This document shows positions 5,558 to 12,076 of a stretch of 14,763 nucleotides of DNA, piece by piece. The position numbers and the translations under genes were made by a program. The notes below the pieces were generated by a model. That model had not been told where the DNA came from, did no database searches, and was given only the letters and a program-made list of their open reading frames with translations. This DNA comes from an uncultured Collinsella sp. (GTDB lineage: Bacteria; Actinomycetota; Coriobacteriia; Coriobacteriales; Coriobacteriaceae), in assembly GCA_959019775.1 (NCBI GenBank), contig CAUEPS010000031.1, forward strand, positions 1-14,763. The letters are read 5' to 3'. Within the stretch, counting starts at the first letter, position 1; each line of letters starts with the position of its first letter.

Positions 5558-6526
5558 CTACTTGGCAAACAGGTTCTTGAGGTTGAACTCGGCTTGGACG
5601 GTGCGGAGCATGAGGTCGGTGTCGTCGAGGCCCAGATGCTGCTCGTTGGCGTCGGCGGCGAGGGTTCCACGGCGGCGCGCCCAGTTCTCGAGCGCGGCGG
5701 GGGCGGATTCGCGGGGGAGCGAGCGGACGTCGGCATCCAGGCTGCGGCAGATCTGGCGCGAGTCGATGACGATGATCTTGCCGGCGCGGCGTGCCTCGGC
5801 GTAACCGTCCAGGTGGATCTTGAACCAACTGTCCTCAAAGGCGGCGTTGTGCGCCATGTACGGGTACTTCTTCATAAGCTTGAGCAGCTGCTTCTGCAGT
5901 TCCTTGTTCTCGCGGAACGGCTTTTTGCCGTCGATGTCGTCCCAGGTGATGTGGTGGATATTCGACAACGGCACATCCTCGCCGCGGTAGATGTCGGGCA
6001 GACCGCAGTAGTGCGCCTCGGCGTCGTGCGGGACGGCGTCGCTGGTGAGCTCCATGATTTCCCAACCCACATTGATGATATAACCGCGCTCGGGTGCACG
6101 GCCGGTGGTCTCGATGTCGATACCGAGCACGGTGCCCTGGATGGGCTTGCGGGCGTAGGCCACGCCGAGCGCGTCGCGGTCGCCGCGGATCTCGCGCATA
6201 ACGGACGCGGCGGTGCGCTTTTGCATCTTGCCGATGGCGGCGCAGGTGTCGGCATCGGACAGGCCGCGCGAAAGCGTCGCGGGCGTCACGTTGCGCAGGC
6301 GTGCCTCGCCAATCTGGTCGCACAGGTCGCGGTTGCGGTCGGCCAGGTCGCGCACGGTGGCAAAGTCGAAGCCGGGGTCGACCTCGGCGGTAAAGTACTC
6401 GGTCTCGAGCACCTTGAGGGCCTCTTCGCCCTTCTGGCGCTCGGACTCCATGGCGCCGTGATCGCCATAGATAAACATGGGAATAAACGGCTGGCGCTCG
6501 TATTCGAGTGCTTGTGAAACGTTCAT
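5558..6526 (-). CDS. DEDDh 3'-5' exonuclease with unrecognised N-terminal region
   Basis: A cytosolic protein of 322 residues. The C-terminal half is a DnaQ-fold 3'-5' exonuclease: GIDIETTG gives D137 and E139, MAHNAAFEDSWF gives D232, and EQHLGLDD gives H297 and D302, the complete DEDDh set for two-metal hydrolysis of DNA or RNA 3' ends. Residues 1-130 do not belong to that fold; they look helical and charged, with many arginines, and I do not recognise them. The protein is not a DNA polymerase subunit by context and may act in repair or RNA turnover. AAGGAG eleven bases before the ATG supports the start. It is transcribed away from the metal exporter, sharing a 172-base intergenic region. 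Confidence 0.85.
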   Translation of the reverse strand: MNVSQALEYERQPFIPMFIYGDHGAMESERQKGEEALKVLETEYFTAEVDPGFDFATVRDLADRNRDLCDQIGEARLRNVTPATLSRGLSDADTCAAIGKMQKRTAASVMREIRGDRDALGVAYARKPIQGTVLGIDIETTGRAPERGYIINVGWEIMELTSDAVPHDAEAHYCGLPDIYRGEDVPLSNIHHITWDDIDGKKPFRENKELQKQLLKLMKKYPYMAHNAAFEDSWFKIHLDGYAEARRAGKIIVIDSRQICRSLDADVRSLPRESAPAALENWARRRGTLAADANEQHLGLDDTDLMLRTVQAEFNLKNLFAK

Positions 6527-6599
6527 ATAACTGCTCCTTGGATGGGCCGCGTCGTGCGGCTCAGGGTCATTAAGATGTGGCGAGATGATAGTTTACCAT

Positions 6600-6666
6600 G
6601 GGCAACTATTGGCATCGCGCCTAGGACAACTACAATACCCTAGTTGACCGCTAGGACTTTTACAAT
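6600..6666 (+). promoter_or_regulatory. Promoter and repeated operator-like motifs before the metal exporter
   Basis: TTGGCA (6609-6614) and TACAAT (6631-6636), 16 bases apart, form a plausible promoter. Around it lie GGGCAACTATTGGC (6600-6613), GGACAACTA (6624-6632) and, inverted, TAGTTGACC (6641-6649). TAGGAC-N3-TACAAT occurs twice exactly 30 bases apart (6622-6636 and 6652-6666). The first motif resembles one upstream of the DtxR/MntR-like gene. Metal control is likely but unproven. Confidence 0.5.
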
Positions 6667-6698
6667 GCTGCCGAAAGACACGAAAGGTTCCATCCGTC

Positions 6699-7787
6699 AT
6701 GGATTTGCTGATTGATATTCTGCTCGACGCCGGCAAGGACACGCTCTCGCTGGTACCGTTCTTATTGGTGACATATCTGGCCCTCGAGACCCTGGAGCAC
6801 GTCGCGGGCGACAGCGTTAACGGCGCCATCAAGCGCGCCGGTGCCGCGGGCCCCGTGGTTGGCTCGTTGCTGGGCATGGTGCCGCAGTGCGGCTTTTCGG
6901 CAATGGCGGCCACGCTGTACGCCGGTCGTGTCGTGACCTTGGGCACGTTGGTGGCGGTGTTCCTTTCGACCTCCGATGAGATGCTGCCGCTGTTGCTCGC
7001 CGAGCAGGTGCCCGTGCAGACTATGGCGATGCTTTTGGCTTCGAAGGCACTGATCGCGCTGGTCACGGGCTTTATCGTGGACGCCGCCATTCGCGGCCTG
7101 CGTCGTAACGCTCGCACGCATGCGGCGATTCGCCGTACCGTGCTGGGGGCCGCTGCTAATTCGGCTCATGTGAACTGCGCGCACGACGACCACAGCGGCG
7201 GTGACATCATCGACGAGGTGGCCGAGGCGGGCGTGAGCGCCGACCACATCCACGAGCTGTGCGAGCGCGATCATTGCGGTTGCGATGAAGACGAGGACGA
7301 GTATGAACACGGACATGGCCACGATCACGGTCATGAGGGCGAGCATGAACACCATGATGGCCACGGTCACTCCCACTCCCACGAAGGGACGCCTGTCCTG
7401 TCGATCATCCGCAGCGCGATCTCGCACACCGTGCAGGTCTCGGTATTCATTTTTCTGGTGACGCTGGTCCTGGTCGCCGTGCTCGAGACCTTCGGCGAGT
7501 CCGCGATCGAGCAGTTCCTGCGCGGCAACGAGACGCTTGCGGTCCTGGGCTCGGCACTCGTCGGCCTGATTCCCAACTGCTCGGCCAGCGTCGTCATCAC
7601 GCAACTGTACCTGGAAGGCGCGCTGCAGCTGGCCCCGATGCTCGCCGGCACGCTCATCTCTGCCGGTGTGGGCTACCTGGTGCTGTTCCGCACCAACCGT
7701 AGCGCCCGCGAAAACGTCCTGTTCCTGATCATGATGTACGTCATCGGTGCCGGCTGGGGCCTCATCCTCTCCGCCTTCGGCCTCTAA
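6699..7787 (+). CDS. Heavy-metal/manganese exporter-like membrane protein (ArsP_2-like)
   Basis: An integral membrane protein of 362 residues resembling the family described as a putative 10-TM heavy-metal exporter (also annotated as arsenic efflux or putative manganese transporter). Two hydrophobic halves each carry a matching core: GSLLGMVPQCGFSAMAATLY (P62-Q-C64) and GSALVGLIPNCSASVVITQLY less its last residue (P292-N-C294). These suggest an internal duplication with paired cysteines in the transport path. Between them lies a soluble loop with acidic residues 196-203 and 12 histidines between 204 and 228, a likely metal buffer or sensor. GAAAGG eleven bases before the ATG supports the start. 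Repeated operator-like motifs upstream and a terminator right after make it a single-gene unit. Substrate is uncertain: manganese, zinc or arsenic compounds are all possible. Confidence 0.8.
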   Translation: MDLLIDILLDAGKDTLSLVPFLLVTYLALETLEHVAGDSVNGAIKRAGAAGPVVGSLLGMVPQCGFSAMAATLYAGRVVTLGTLVAVFLSTSDEMLPLLLAEQVPVQTMAMLLASKALIALVTGFIVDAAIRGLRRNARTHAAIRRTVLGAAANSAHVNCAHDDHSGGDIIDEVAEAGVSADHIHELCERDHCGCDEDEDEYEHGHGHDHGHEGEHEHHDGHGHSHSHEGTPVLSIIRSAISHTVQVSVFIFLVTLVLVAVLETFGESAIEQFLRGNETLAVLGSALVGLIPNCSASVVITQLYLEGALQLAPMLAGTLISAGVGYLVLFRTNRSARENVLFLIMMYVIGAGWGLILSAFGL

Positions 7788-7797
7788 GTGGGCCTAA

Positions 7798-7873
7798 CAA
7801 AACGGCTTCAAAATAGCCATGCTCGGCGCCCGCACAATGCGGCGACGCATGGCATTTTGAAGCCCGTTTTTTG
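7798..7873 (+). terminator. Long-stem terminator of the exporter gene
   Basis: AACGGCTTCAAAAT then GCCATGC (about 7801-7822) pairs with GCATGGCATTTTGAAG and CCCGTT (about 7846-7867), with two single-base bulges, followed by TTTTTT. The mirrored A-rich left edge means it could also act on the minus strand. Confidence 0.85.
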
Positions 7874-7911
7874 TTGAGCCATGGATTTTGAGCGCTCATA
7901 CCGCCCAAAGC

Positions 7912-7946
7912 AAAAAAGCAGATTTCCGGGCATGTCCCAAAAATCT
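7912..7946 (-). terminator. Terminator of the YaiI/HdeD unit
   Basis: On the minus strand AGATTT-TT-GGG and CCC-GG-AAATCT form a stem with a four- to five-base loop, followed by GC and TTTTTT (7917-7912). It starts 8 bases past the UPF0178 stop codon. Confidence 0.85.
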
Positions 7947-7953
7947 ACCTTGG

Positions 7954-8436
7954 TTAGCGCAGCAGCTCGGTGAGTTTGCGCTTAAAGCGAGCCCGGTCTT
8001 CGCTGGTAAATGCCGCCGGTCCGCGAGTGCGTCCCCCGGCGCGGCGTACCTTCTTTTCCTCGTGGCGAATAAACAGCTGCATGTCGATAGTCGCCTTGTC
8101 GTACACGCGCCCGCGCACGCCGATGGCGGCGGCATCGCGCCCGAGCACCATGCTCGCCAAGCCAATGTCCTGCGTCACGACCACGTCGCCCGCCTGCAGG
8201 CGTTCGACAATGGCAAAGTCGGCGCTGTCGGCGCCCACGCTCACATCGAGCGTCGTGACCCAAAATCCGCGTCGCGCGTGCTCAGCATCGCGCGGGTCGT
8301 CGCGGCGAATGTGCCGTTCTAGGTTTTGCGTGCTGTTGCCGGCGATAACAACGGCGACGCCCGCCCGCCGCGCGCAGTCAATCGACTCGCGCGTGACCGG
8401 GCAGGCGTCTGCATCAATAAAGAGCGTTCGTGGCAT
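7954..8436 (-). CDS. UPF0178 (YaiI/YqxD, DUF188) family protein
   Basis: A cytosolic protein of 160 residues, full length for the family. The opening IDADACPV (D8, D10), GADSADF (D70, D73) and VTQDIGLA (D90) put conserved acids where PIN-like nuclease folds hold metals; the fold link is family knowledge and the function remains undefined. The C-terminus GGRTRGPAAFTSEDRARFKR is the usual YaiI ending. Its ATG directly follows the TAG of the upstream membrane-protein gene with no separate ribosome site, so translation is probably coupled. A strong terminator follows. Confidence 0.93.
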   Translation of the reverse strand: MPRTLFIDADACPVTRESIDCARRAGVAVVIAGNSTQNLERHIRRDDPRDAEHARRGFWVTTLDVSVGADSADFAIVERLQAGDVVVTQDIGLASMVLGRDAAAIGVRGRVYDKATIDMQLFIRHEEKKVRRAGGRTRGPAAFTSEDRARFKRKLTELLR

Positions 8437-9039
8437 CTAGTGCACCAGTTTGCCAAATTGAATAGCACGAACAATCAGCGTTACGCCAAACACCAGCAGT
8501 GCGGCGCCGCTAAAGATGACGAGCATCTTGGCCGACCACAGCGGATAGATAAACACGAACATGCCGGCGATGATGGAGAGTGCGCCGCTCAGGATGGCGA
8601 GGGCGCGGTTGGACGAAAGCTCGGACTCCAGAATGGACATGACACCTTCGACAATCCAGCCAAAGCCGGCCACGATAACCACCATCGTGGTGAGCGTCGC
8701 GGTCGAGAAGGCCTGGTTGCGCAGGATTATGGCGCCGCCCAAGATAATGAGTAGGTTGGAGATGATACTCGTCACGCGCCAGCCGGTGGGCAGCAGCGGC
8801 TCAAAAATGGCAGTGAACAGCCTGATGGCAGCAGTGATTACAAAGTAAAAACCCAGGACAGTCGTCAAAAAGACGAGGGACTTGGCGGGTGCAAAAAGCA
8901 GCGCGATACCAGCAATGAGCGCTAAGACGCCCGTGATGGCGTAAATCCAGCGCACGGCCTTGACGGCTTTGCCCGCCATGCTTTTCTCGTCAAATCCAAA
9001 CTGGCTCGATTTTTGGTCATCGTTCTTAAAGATGCCCAT
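8437..9039 (-). CDS. HdeD/DUF308-family membrane protein
   Basis: A membrane protein of 200 residues with about six helices, in paired HdeD-type repeats: WIYAITGVLALIAGIALLF, VFLTTVLGFYFVITAAIRLF, ISNLLIILGGAIIL, MVVIVAGFGWIVEGVMSIL, ALAILSGALSIIAGMFVFI and MLVIFSGAALLVFGVTLIV. A hydrophilic N-terminus of about 27 residues precedes them. HdeD in enterobacteria is linked to acid resistance; here only the family can be stated. AAGGAGA six bases before the ATG fixes the start. It is first in a two-gene unit with the UPF0178 gene. Confidence 0.88.
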   Translation of the reverse strand: MGIFKNDDQKSSQFGFDEKSMAGKAVKAVRWIYAITGVLALIAGIALLFAPAKSLVFLTTVLGFYFVITAAIRLFTAIFEPLLPTGWRVTSIISNLLIILGGAIILRNQAFSTATLTTMVVIVAGFGWIVEGVMSILESELSSNRALAILSGALSIIAGMFVFIYPLWSAKMLVIFSGAALLVFGVTLIVRAIQFGKLVH

Positions 9040-9198
9040 AATGTCTCCTTTCCGTGCGGCGTAAGCCTTGATCGTTACAACCAGTATCGCCTAAAGGCGC
9101 TGGCGTATGGGTCGGAGAGGGCGAAACGTAACCCAAAGGCCCCGAATTGTTTCCGTTGTTCCCCACGTTGCGATTTTCTATTCAACAGGTGTAGAACA

Positions 9199-9227
9199 TT
9201 GCAGCCCTGTTCGTTATTGCCTACGTT
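9199..9227 (+). promoter_or_regulatory. Possible promoter of the nitroreductase gene
   Basis: TTGCAG (9199-9204), a 17-base spacer and TACGTT (9222-9227) form a moderate promoter ending immediately before the DtxR/IdeR-like box. Confidence 0.35.
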
Positions 9228-9246
9228 TTAGGTTAGATTTTCCTAA
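9228..9246 (+). promoter_or_regulatory. DtxR/IdeR-like iron box
   Basis: TTAGGTTAGATTTTCCTAA matches 15 of 19 positions of the published DtxR/IdeR consensus TWAGGTTAGSCTAACCTWA, including the whole left half and the outer CCTAA of the right half. It lies 28 bases before the nitroreductase start codon, where a bound repressor would block transcription. Confidence 0.65.
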
Positions 9247-9274
9247 GGACAATTGGCTTGTATTGGGGGTCCCT

Positions 9275-9946
9275 ATGAACGAAGCAGTTCCCGAGGCGCC
9301 GTCGAGTGTCGAATCGATGGCAGAGCAGGGTTGCGAAAAGCTCGGCTTGGAAGCGTTTGATGCGCTGGTCCGTCGTGCCCGTACGTGCCGCCGTTTTGAC
9401 GAGTCCATGCGCGTGCCGCGTGAGTTTTTGCTCGAGCTGGCAGAGCTGGCTCACCTGACTCCCTGCGGCGCCAATGCTCAGCGTCTGCGTTTTCATGTGG
9501 TGAGCGGTGCCGTGGATTGCGCGCGCGTATTTGATGAGCTTGCATGGGCCGGTGCGCTTAAGGATTGGCCGGGTCCTGCCGAGGGTGAGCGCCCGACCGG
9601 CTACATCGCGATTTTGGCTGAGCGCGCCGTTCCGGGCAAGCCAGCCGCTCCCATTACCGAGGTCGACACGGGCATTGCCGCGCAGACGATGATGCTCGCC
9701 GCCCGCAGCGCCACGCCTGAGGTGGCAGCCTGTATGTTCAAGGCCTTTACGCCCCGCGCGATCGATGCCATGGGGCTCGATAACGACAAATATGAGCTCA
9801 AGCTGATCATGGCGTTTGGCGTTCCGGCCGAGACACAGGTGATCGATGCGATCGATTCCAACCCCGACGGCTCCATCAATTATTGGCGCGACGAGGCGCA
9901 GGTGCACCACGTACCCAAGCGTTCGCTCGCCGACGTGCTGGTGTAG
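9275..9946 (+). CDS. Nitroreductase-family flavoprotein
   Basis: A cytosolic protein of 223 residues, normal for FMN nitroreductases, which are dimeric NAD(P)H oxidoreductases acting on nitro compounds, quinones or flavins. Visible: TCRRFDESM (38-45), the usual R-R-F/S FMN-phosphate region; LTPCGANAQRLRFHVV (61-76) with the conserved N67; DTGIAAQTMMLAA (131-143); and the late LKLIMAFGVPAE (175-186) strand. The usual glycine-rich Gxx(C/W) after LAARS is replaced by TPEVAACMF. The ATG at 9275 has only a weak GGGGG site; codons further upstream would put the promoter and iron box inside the gene, so they are rejected. The iron box suggests it is made when iron is scarce, possibly in iron or flavin reduction. 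The substrate is unknown. Confidence 0.85.
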   Translation: MNEAVPEAPSSVESMAEQGCEKLGLEAFDALVRRARTCRRFDESMRVPREFLLELAELAHLTPCGANAQRLRFHVVSGAVDCARVFDELAWAGALKDWPGPAEGERPTGYIAILAERAVPGKPAAPITEVDTGIAAQTMMLAARSATPEVAACMFKAFTPRAIDAMGLDNDKYELKLIMAFGVPAETQVIDAIDSNPDGSINYWRDEAQVHHVPKRSLADVLV

Positions 9947-9978
9947 TTGAGTGTCACCGCGGTGTGATCCAGCGGTAA

Positions 9979-10013
9979 ACCACCACAAAGGTGCCTGTCC
10001 CCTTTGTGGTGGT
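9979..10013. repeat. REP-like perfect hairpin
   Basis: ACCACCACAAAGG (9979-9991) and CCTTTGTGGTGGT (10001-10013) are perfect 13-base arms around TGCCTGTCC. The GGTGCCTGTCCCC core is typical of REP-type repeats in many genomes. It lies between the nitroreductase and the first phosphatase and may end transcription or protect the upstream message. Confidence 0.7.
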
Positions 10014-10028
10014 ACGAGGGGAGGGTGT

Positions 10029-10571
10029 GTGGCAGATCTGTATTTGGTGCGGCATGGGCAGACTGAGCTCAATGTGCAGAGCATTTTGCAGGGCTGGCAC
10101 GATTCGTCGCTTACGGCGCGCGGGCGCGAGCAGGCGCTGACGGCGCGTACGGCGTTTGCGGCGCGTGGCGTGGCCTTTGATCATGTGTATTCCTCGCCGT
10201 TGGGCCGGGCGCGGCATACGGCCGAGCTTATCGTTGGCGAGGGCCGTTCCATAGAGCTGGTCGATGACCTGCGTGAGTGGCATTTTGGCTCGCTGGAGGG
10301 CACATCAAATCGCGAGATGCCGCCGCAGCCCTGGGGTGATTATCCGGTTGCCTTTGGTGGCGAGTCGGAAAGTGAGCTTCAGTCGCGCATGGTCGCGGCG
10401 CTGTCCCGCATCATGGCCAGGCCGCAGCACGACTGCGTGCTGGCGGTTTCCCACGGCTCAGCCTGCCAGGAGTTTCTTGAGTATGTGACTGGCGAGGGGG
10501 AGCTACCCGACAACGGCGCCGTGCTTCATTTTGGCTATTGCGACGGGGCGTTTTCGCTCCTTGATTGGTAA
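10029..10571 (+). CDS. Histidine phosphatase (phosphoglycerate-mutase-like), copy 1
   Basis: A cytosolic protein of 180 residues. LVRHGQT has the phosphate-accepting H9, with R60 in SSPLGRARHTA, E83 in LREWHFG as proton donor and H142 in VSHGSA, the full two-histidine set. It is therefore likely an active phosphatase; the substrate could be phosphoserine, a sugar phosphate or a cofactor precursor. The GTG at 10029 is chosen because GAGGGG lies about 8 bases upstream and because the tandem partner starts at the same point of the fold. An ATG at 9951 would translate through the REP-like hairpin. The gene ends 17 bases before its paralogue. Confidence 0.9.
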   Translation: MADLYLVRHGQTELNVQSILQGWHDSSLTARGREQALTARTAFAARGVAFDHVYSSPLGRARHTAELIVGEGRSIELVDDLREWHFGSLEGTSNREMPPQPWGDYPVAFGGESESELQSRMVAALSRIMARPQHDCVLAVSHGSACQEFLEYVTGEGELPDNGAVLHFGYCDGAFSLLDW

Positions 10572-10588
10572 CGAACGAAAGGACCCCT

Positions 10589-11224
10589 ATGAATAAAGAT
10601 CTGTATCTGGTCCGTCATGGACAGACGATATTCAACCTCAAGCGTATCATTCAGGGGTGGAGTGACTCGCCGCTTACGCAGTTGGGCTGCGACCAGGCGG
10701 CGCGCGCCGGCATGTTTTTACGTGCGCGCGGCATTGAGCCCGATCATGCCTACACCTCCACGCTTCATCGCACCGAGCAGACTATCGCCAACTTGTGGCC
10801 GGGCTTGGCGTACGAGCGCCTGGACGGCCTGCGTGAGTGGTTCTTTGGTGACTTTGAGGCCGAGCGCGTGATGCTCATGCCCGAGCGCCCGTGGCGCGAC
10901 TTCTATCGCCAGTTTGGCGGCGAGGGCCAGATGCAGGTGCGCGAGCGCATGGTGGCGACGCTGACCGAGCTTATGCAGCGTCCGGACCATACGTGCGTGC
11001 TCGCGGTAAGCCACGGCTCGGCCATCAAGGAGTTCATGGACCACGTGAGGGGTGCGGCGGCCGACGAGCGCGATCGCGTGCCGGGCAACTGCTCAGTGCT
11101 GCATTTTGCGTTTGACGATGCGGCCGGTACGTTTGAACTGGTCGAAGTCTTTACGCAGGAAGACTACGCGCGCGAGCTGGGGCTTGAACCGCTCGTGGCT
11201 ACTGCGGGTCCGCAGCGCGGATAA
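10589..11224 (+). CDS. Histidine phosphatase (phosphoglycerate-mutase-like), copy 2
   Basis: A cytosolic protein of 211 residues, clearly paralogous to the gene just upstream: DLYLVRHGQT, QGWSDSPLT, GLREWFFG and CVLAVSHGSA match almost word for word. H10, R61, E83 and H142 complete the active site. It differs in a C-terminal extension of about 30 residues (FTQEDYARELGLEPLV) and in the region after E83, where the substrate usually contacts the enzyme (DFEAERVMLMPERPW), so its substrate may differ. GAAAGGA supports the start. Both copies are probably one transcript that ends at the hairpin at 11272. Confidence 0.92.
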   Translation: MNKDLYLVRHGQTIFNLKRIIQGWSDSPLTQLGCDQAARAGMFLRARGIEPDHAYTSTLHRTEQTIANLWPGLAYERLDGLREWFFGDFEAERVMLMPERPWRDFYRQFGGEGQMQVRERMVATLTELMQRPDHTCVLAVSHGSAIKEFMDHVRGAAADERDRVPGNCSVLHFAFDDAAGTFELVEVFTQEDYARELGLEPLVATAGPQRG

Positions 11225-11271
11225 CGCGAGCACGGCGGCACGGGTCGCCGGCATAACTTCTCGACGCAAAA

Positions 11272-11308
11272 GGGGCGGAGATGCATGTACCTGCTGCATC
11301 TCCGCCCC
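11272..11308. terminator. Bidirectional terminator
   Basis: GGGGCGGAGATGCA (11272-11285) and TGCATCTCCGCCCC (11295-11308) are perfect 14-base arms around a 9-base loop. CTGTTTGTT follows on the plus strand and AAAA precedes, so it can serve both the phosphatase pair and the minus-strand unit beyond. Confidence 0.88.
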
Positions 11309-11353
11309 CTGTTTGTTGCGCTGCCGATTTTTGTGCTGGACAGTCTGGTCTTG

Positions 11354-12037
11354 CTAGAACCGCGCGACCTGGTGCGTGAGCAGACCCGTCGGAACCTGCG
11401 GCACGCCGCCGCTGACCTGCGCGGCGGGGAAGAGTACAGCTACGGCAAAGTTGAACGGCTCTTTGCCCGTGTAGGTGCCGGCGGCACGGGCATCGTCGGT
11501 CAGGAGCTGTGATGCCCCGACCAGCGCGGCAGCGTAGGTAGGGTCGTCGACCAGTGCTGGCTCCGGTGCTTGGTCGAGCATAGCGCGGATGGCCCCGACG
11601 GCGTCCTCGCGCTTGACCTCCCACGCGCGGTGCGTAATGCCCGCGGGGTCGGTGACGGCGTAGAGCGACGCGCCCTCTTTGGCGGCGCCCAGGATGATAT
11701 CCATGACGGGCGAGGCCTCGTAGGCGAGCGACACGGGACGAGGCTGAACTTTGAGTTCGGCGATCGCGTGCGCAGCGGCGGCCACGTCAGCGCTGGCAAC
11801 GCCCTTGCCGCCCGCAAGTACACTCGTCGGGCAGATCGCCACGACACCTGTTACGCGCCCCGGCTCGCCCGAGCATTCGTACACGTAATACGCCGCGCCC
11901 GGGTCCTTGAGCATCAGGCCATCGGCAATGGCTCCGCGCAGAGCATCGTTGCCGCTCAGGATGCTGCCCATTGCAGGCAGCGCCTCGAGCACGCGGTCCT
12001 GAGCCGGGCGGATGCAGGGAAACGGAAGTGCTTTCAT
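11354..12037 (-). CDS. Shortened, degenerate DUF1015-family protein
   Basis: A protein of 227 residues, about half the usual DUF1015 length (around 400). The match is by pattern: opening PFPCIRPA, then AAYYVYECSGEPGRVTGVV (48-66), KVQPRPVSLAYEASPVMDII (96-115), YAVTDPAGITHRAWEV (126-141), VDDPTYAAAL (163-172) and FNFAVAVLF. In standard members the last-but-one block reads as an ADGHHRY-AAL motif; here the GHHR is gone. The central HE-x-T segment is also absent (residues 71-92 are alanine-rich), and about 40 residues after the N-terminal RP are missing. It is likely a non-catalytic remnant or a repurposed scaffold. It is downstream of the M20 gene by 39 bases, with AGGA before the ATG, and close to serA, a usual DUF1015 neighbour. 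Confidence 0.7.
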   Translation of the reverse strand: MKALPFPCIRPAQDRVLEALPAMGSILSGNDALRGAIADGLMLKDPGAAYYVYECSGEPGRVTGVVAICPTSVLAGGKGVASADVAAAAHAIAELKVQPRPVSLAYEASPVMDIILGAAKEGASLYAVTDPAGITHRAWEVKREDAVGAIRAMLDQAPEPALVDDPTYAAALVGASQLLTDDARAAGTYTGKEPFNFAVAVLFPAAQVSGGVPQVPTGLLTHQVARF

Positions 12038-12076
12038 GGGCGGTCCTAACGCACGAGTCGGTTTGTTCGCGGCTTA

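Noticed and set aside
5525..6517. 330-codon open frame on the plus strand
   Set aside because: Antisense shadow of the DEDDh exonuclease; no motif or ribosome site.
6762..7604. 280-codon open frame on the minus strand
   Set aside because: Antisense shadow of the exporter; its hydrophobic MVFMLALMTVI stretch arises from the complement of the histidine-rich loop.
9951..10028. ATG start for the first phosphatase
   Set aside because: The extra 26 residues are encoded by the REP-like hairpin and have no counterpart in the paralogue; the GTG at 10029 has a ribosome site.
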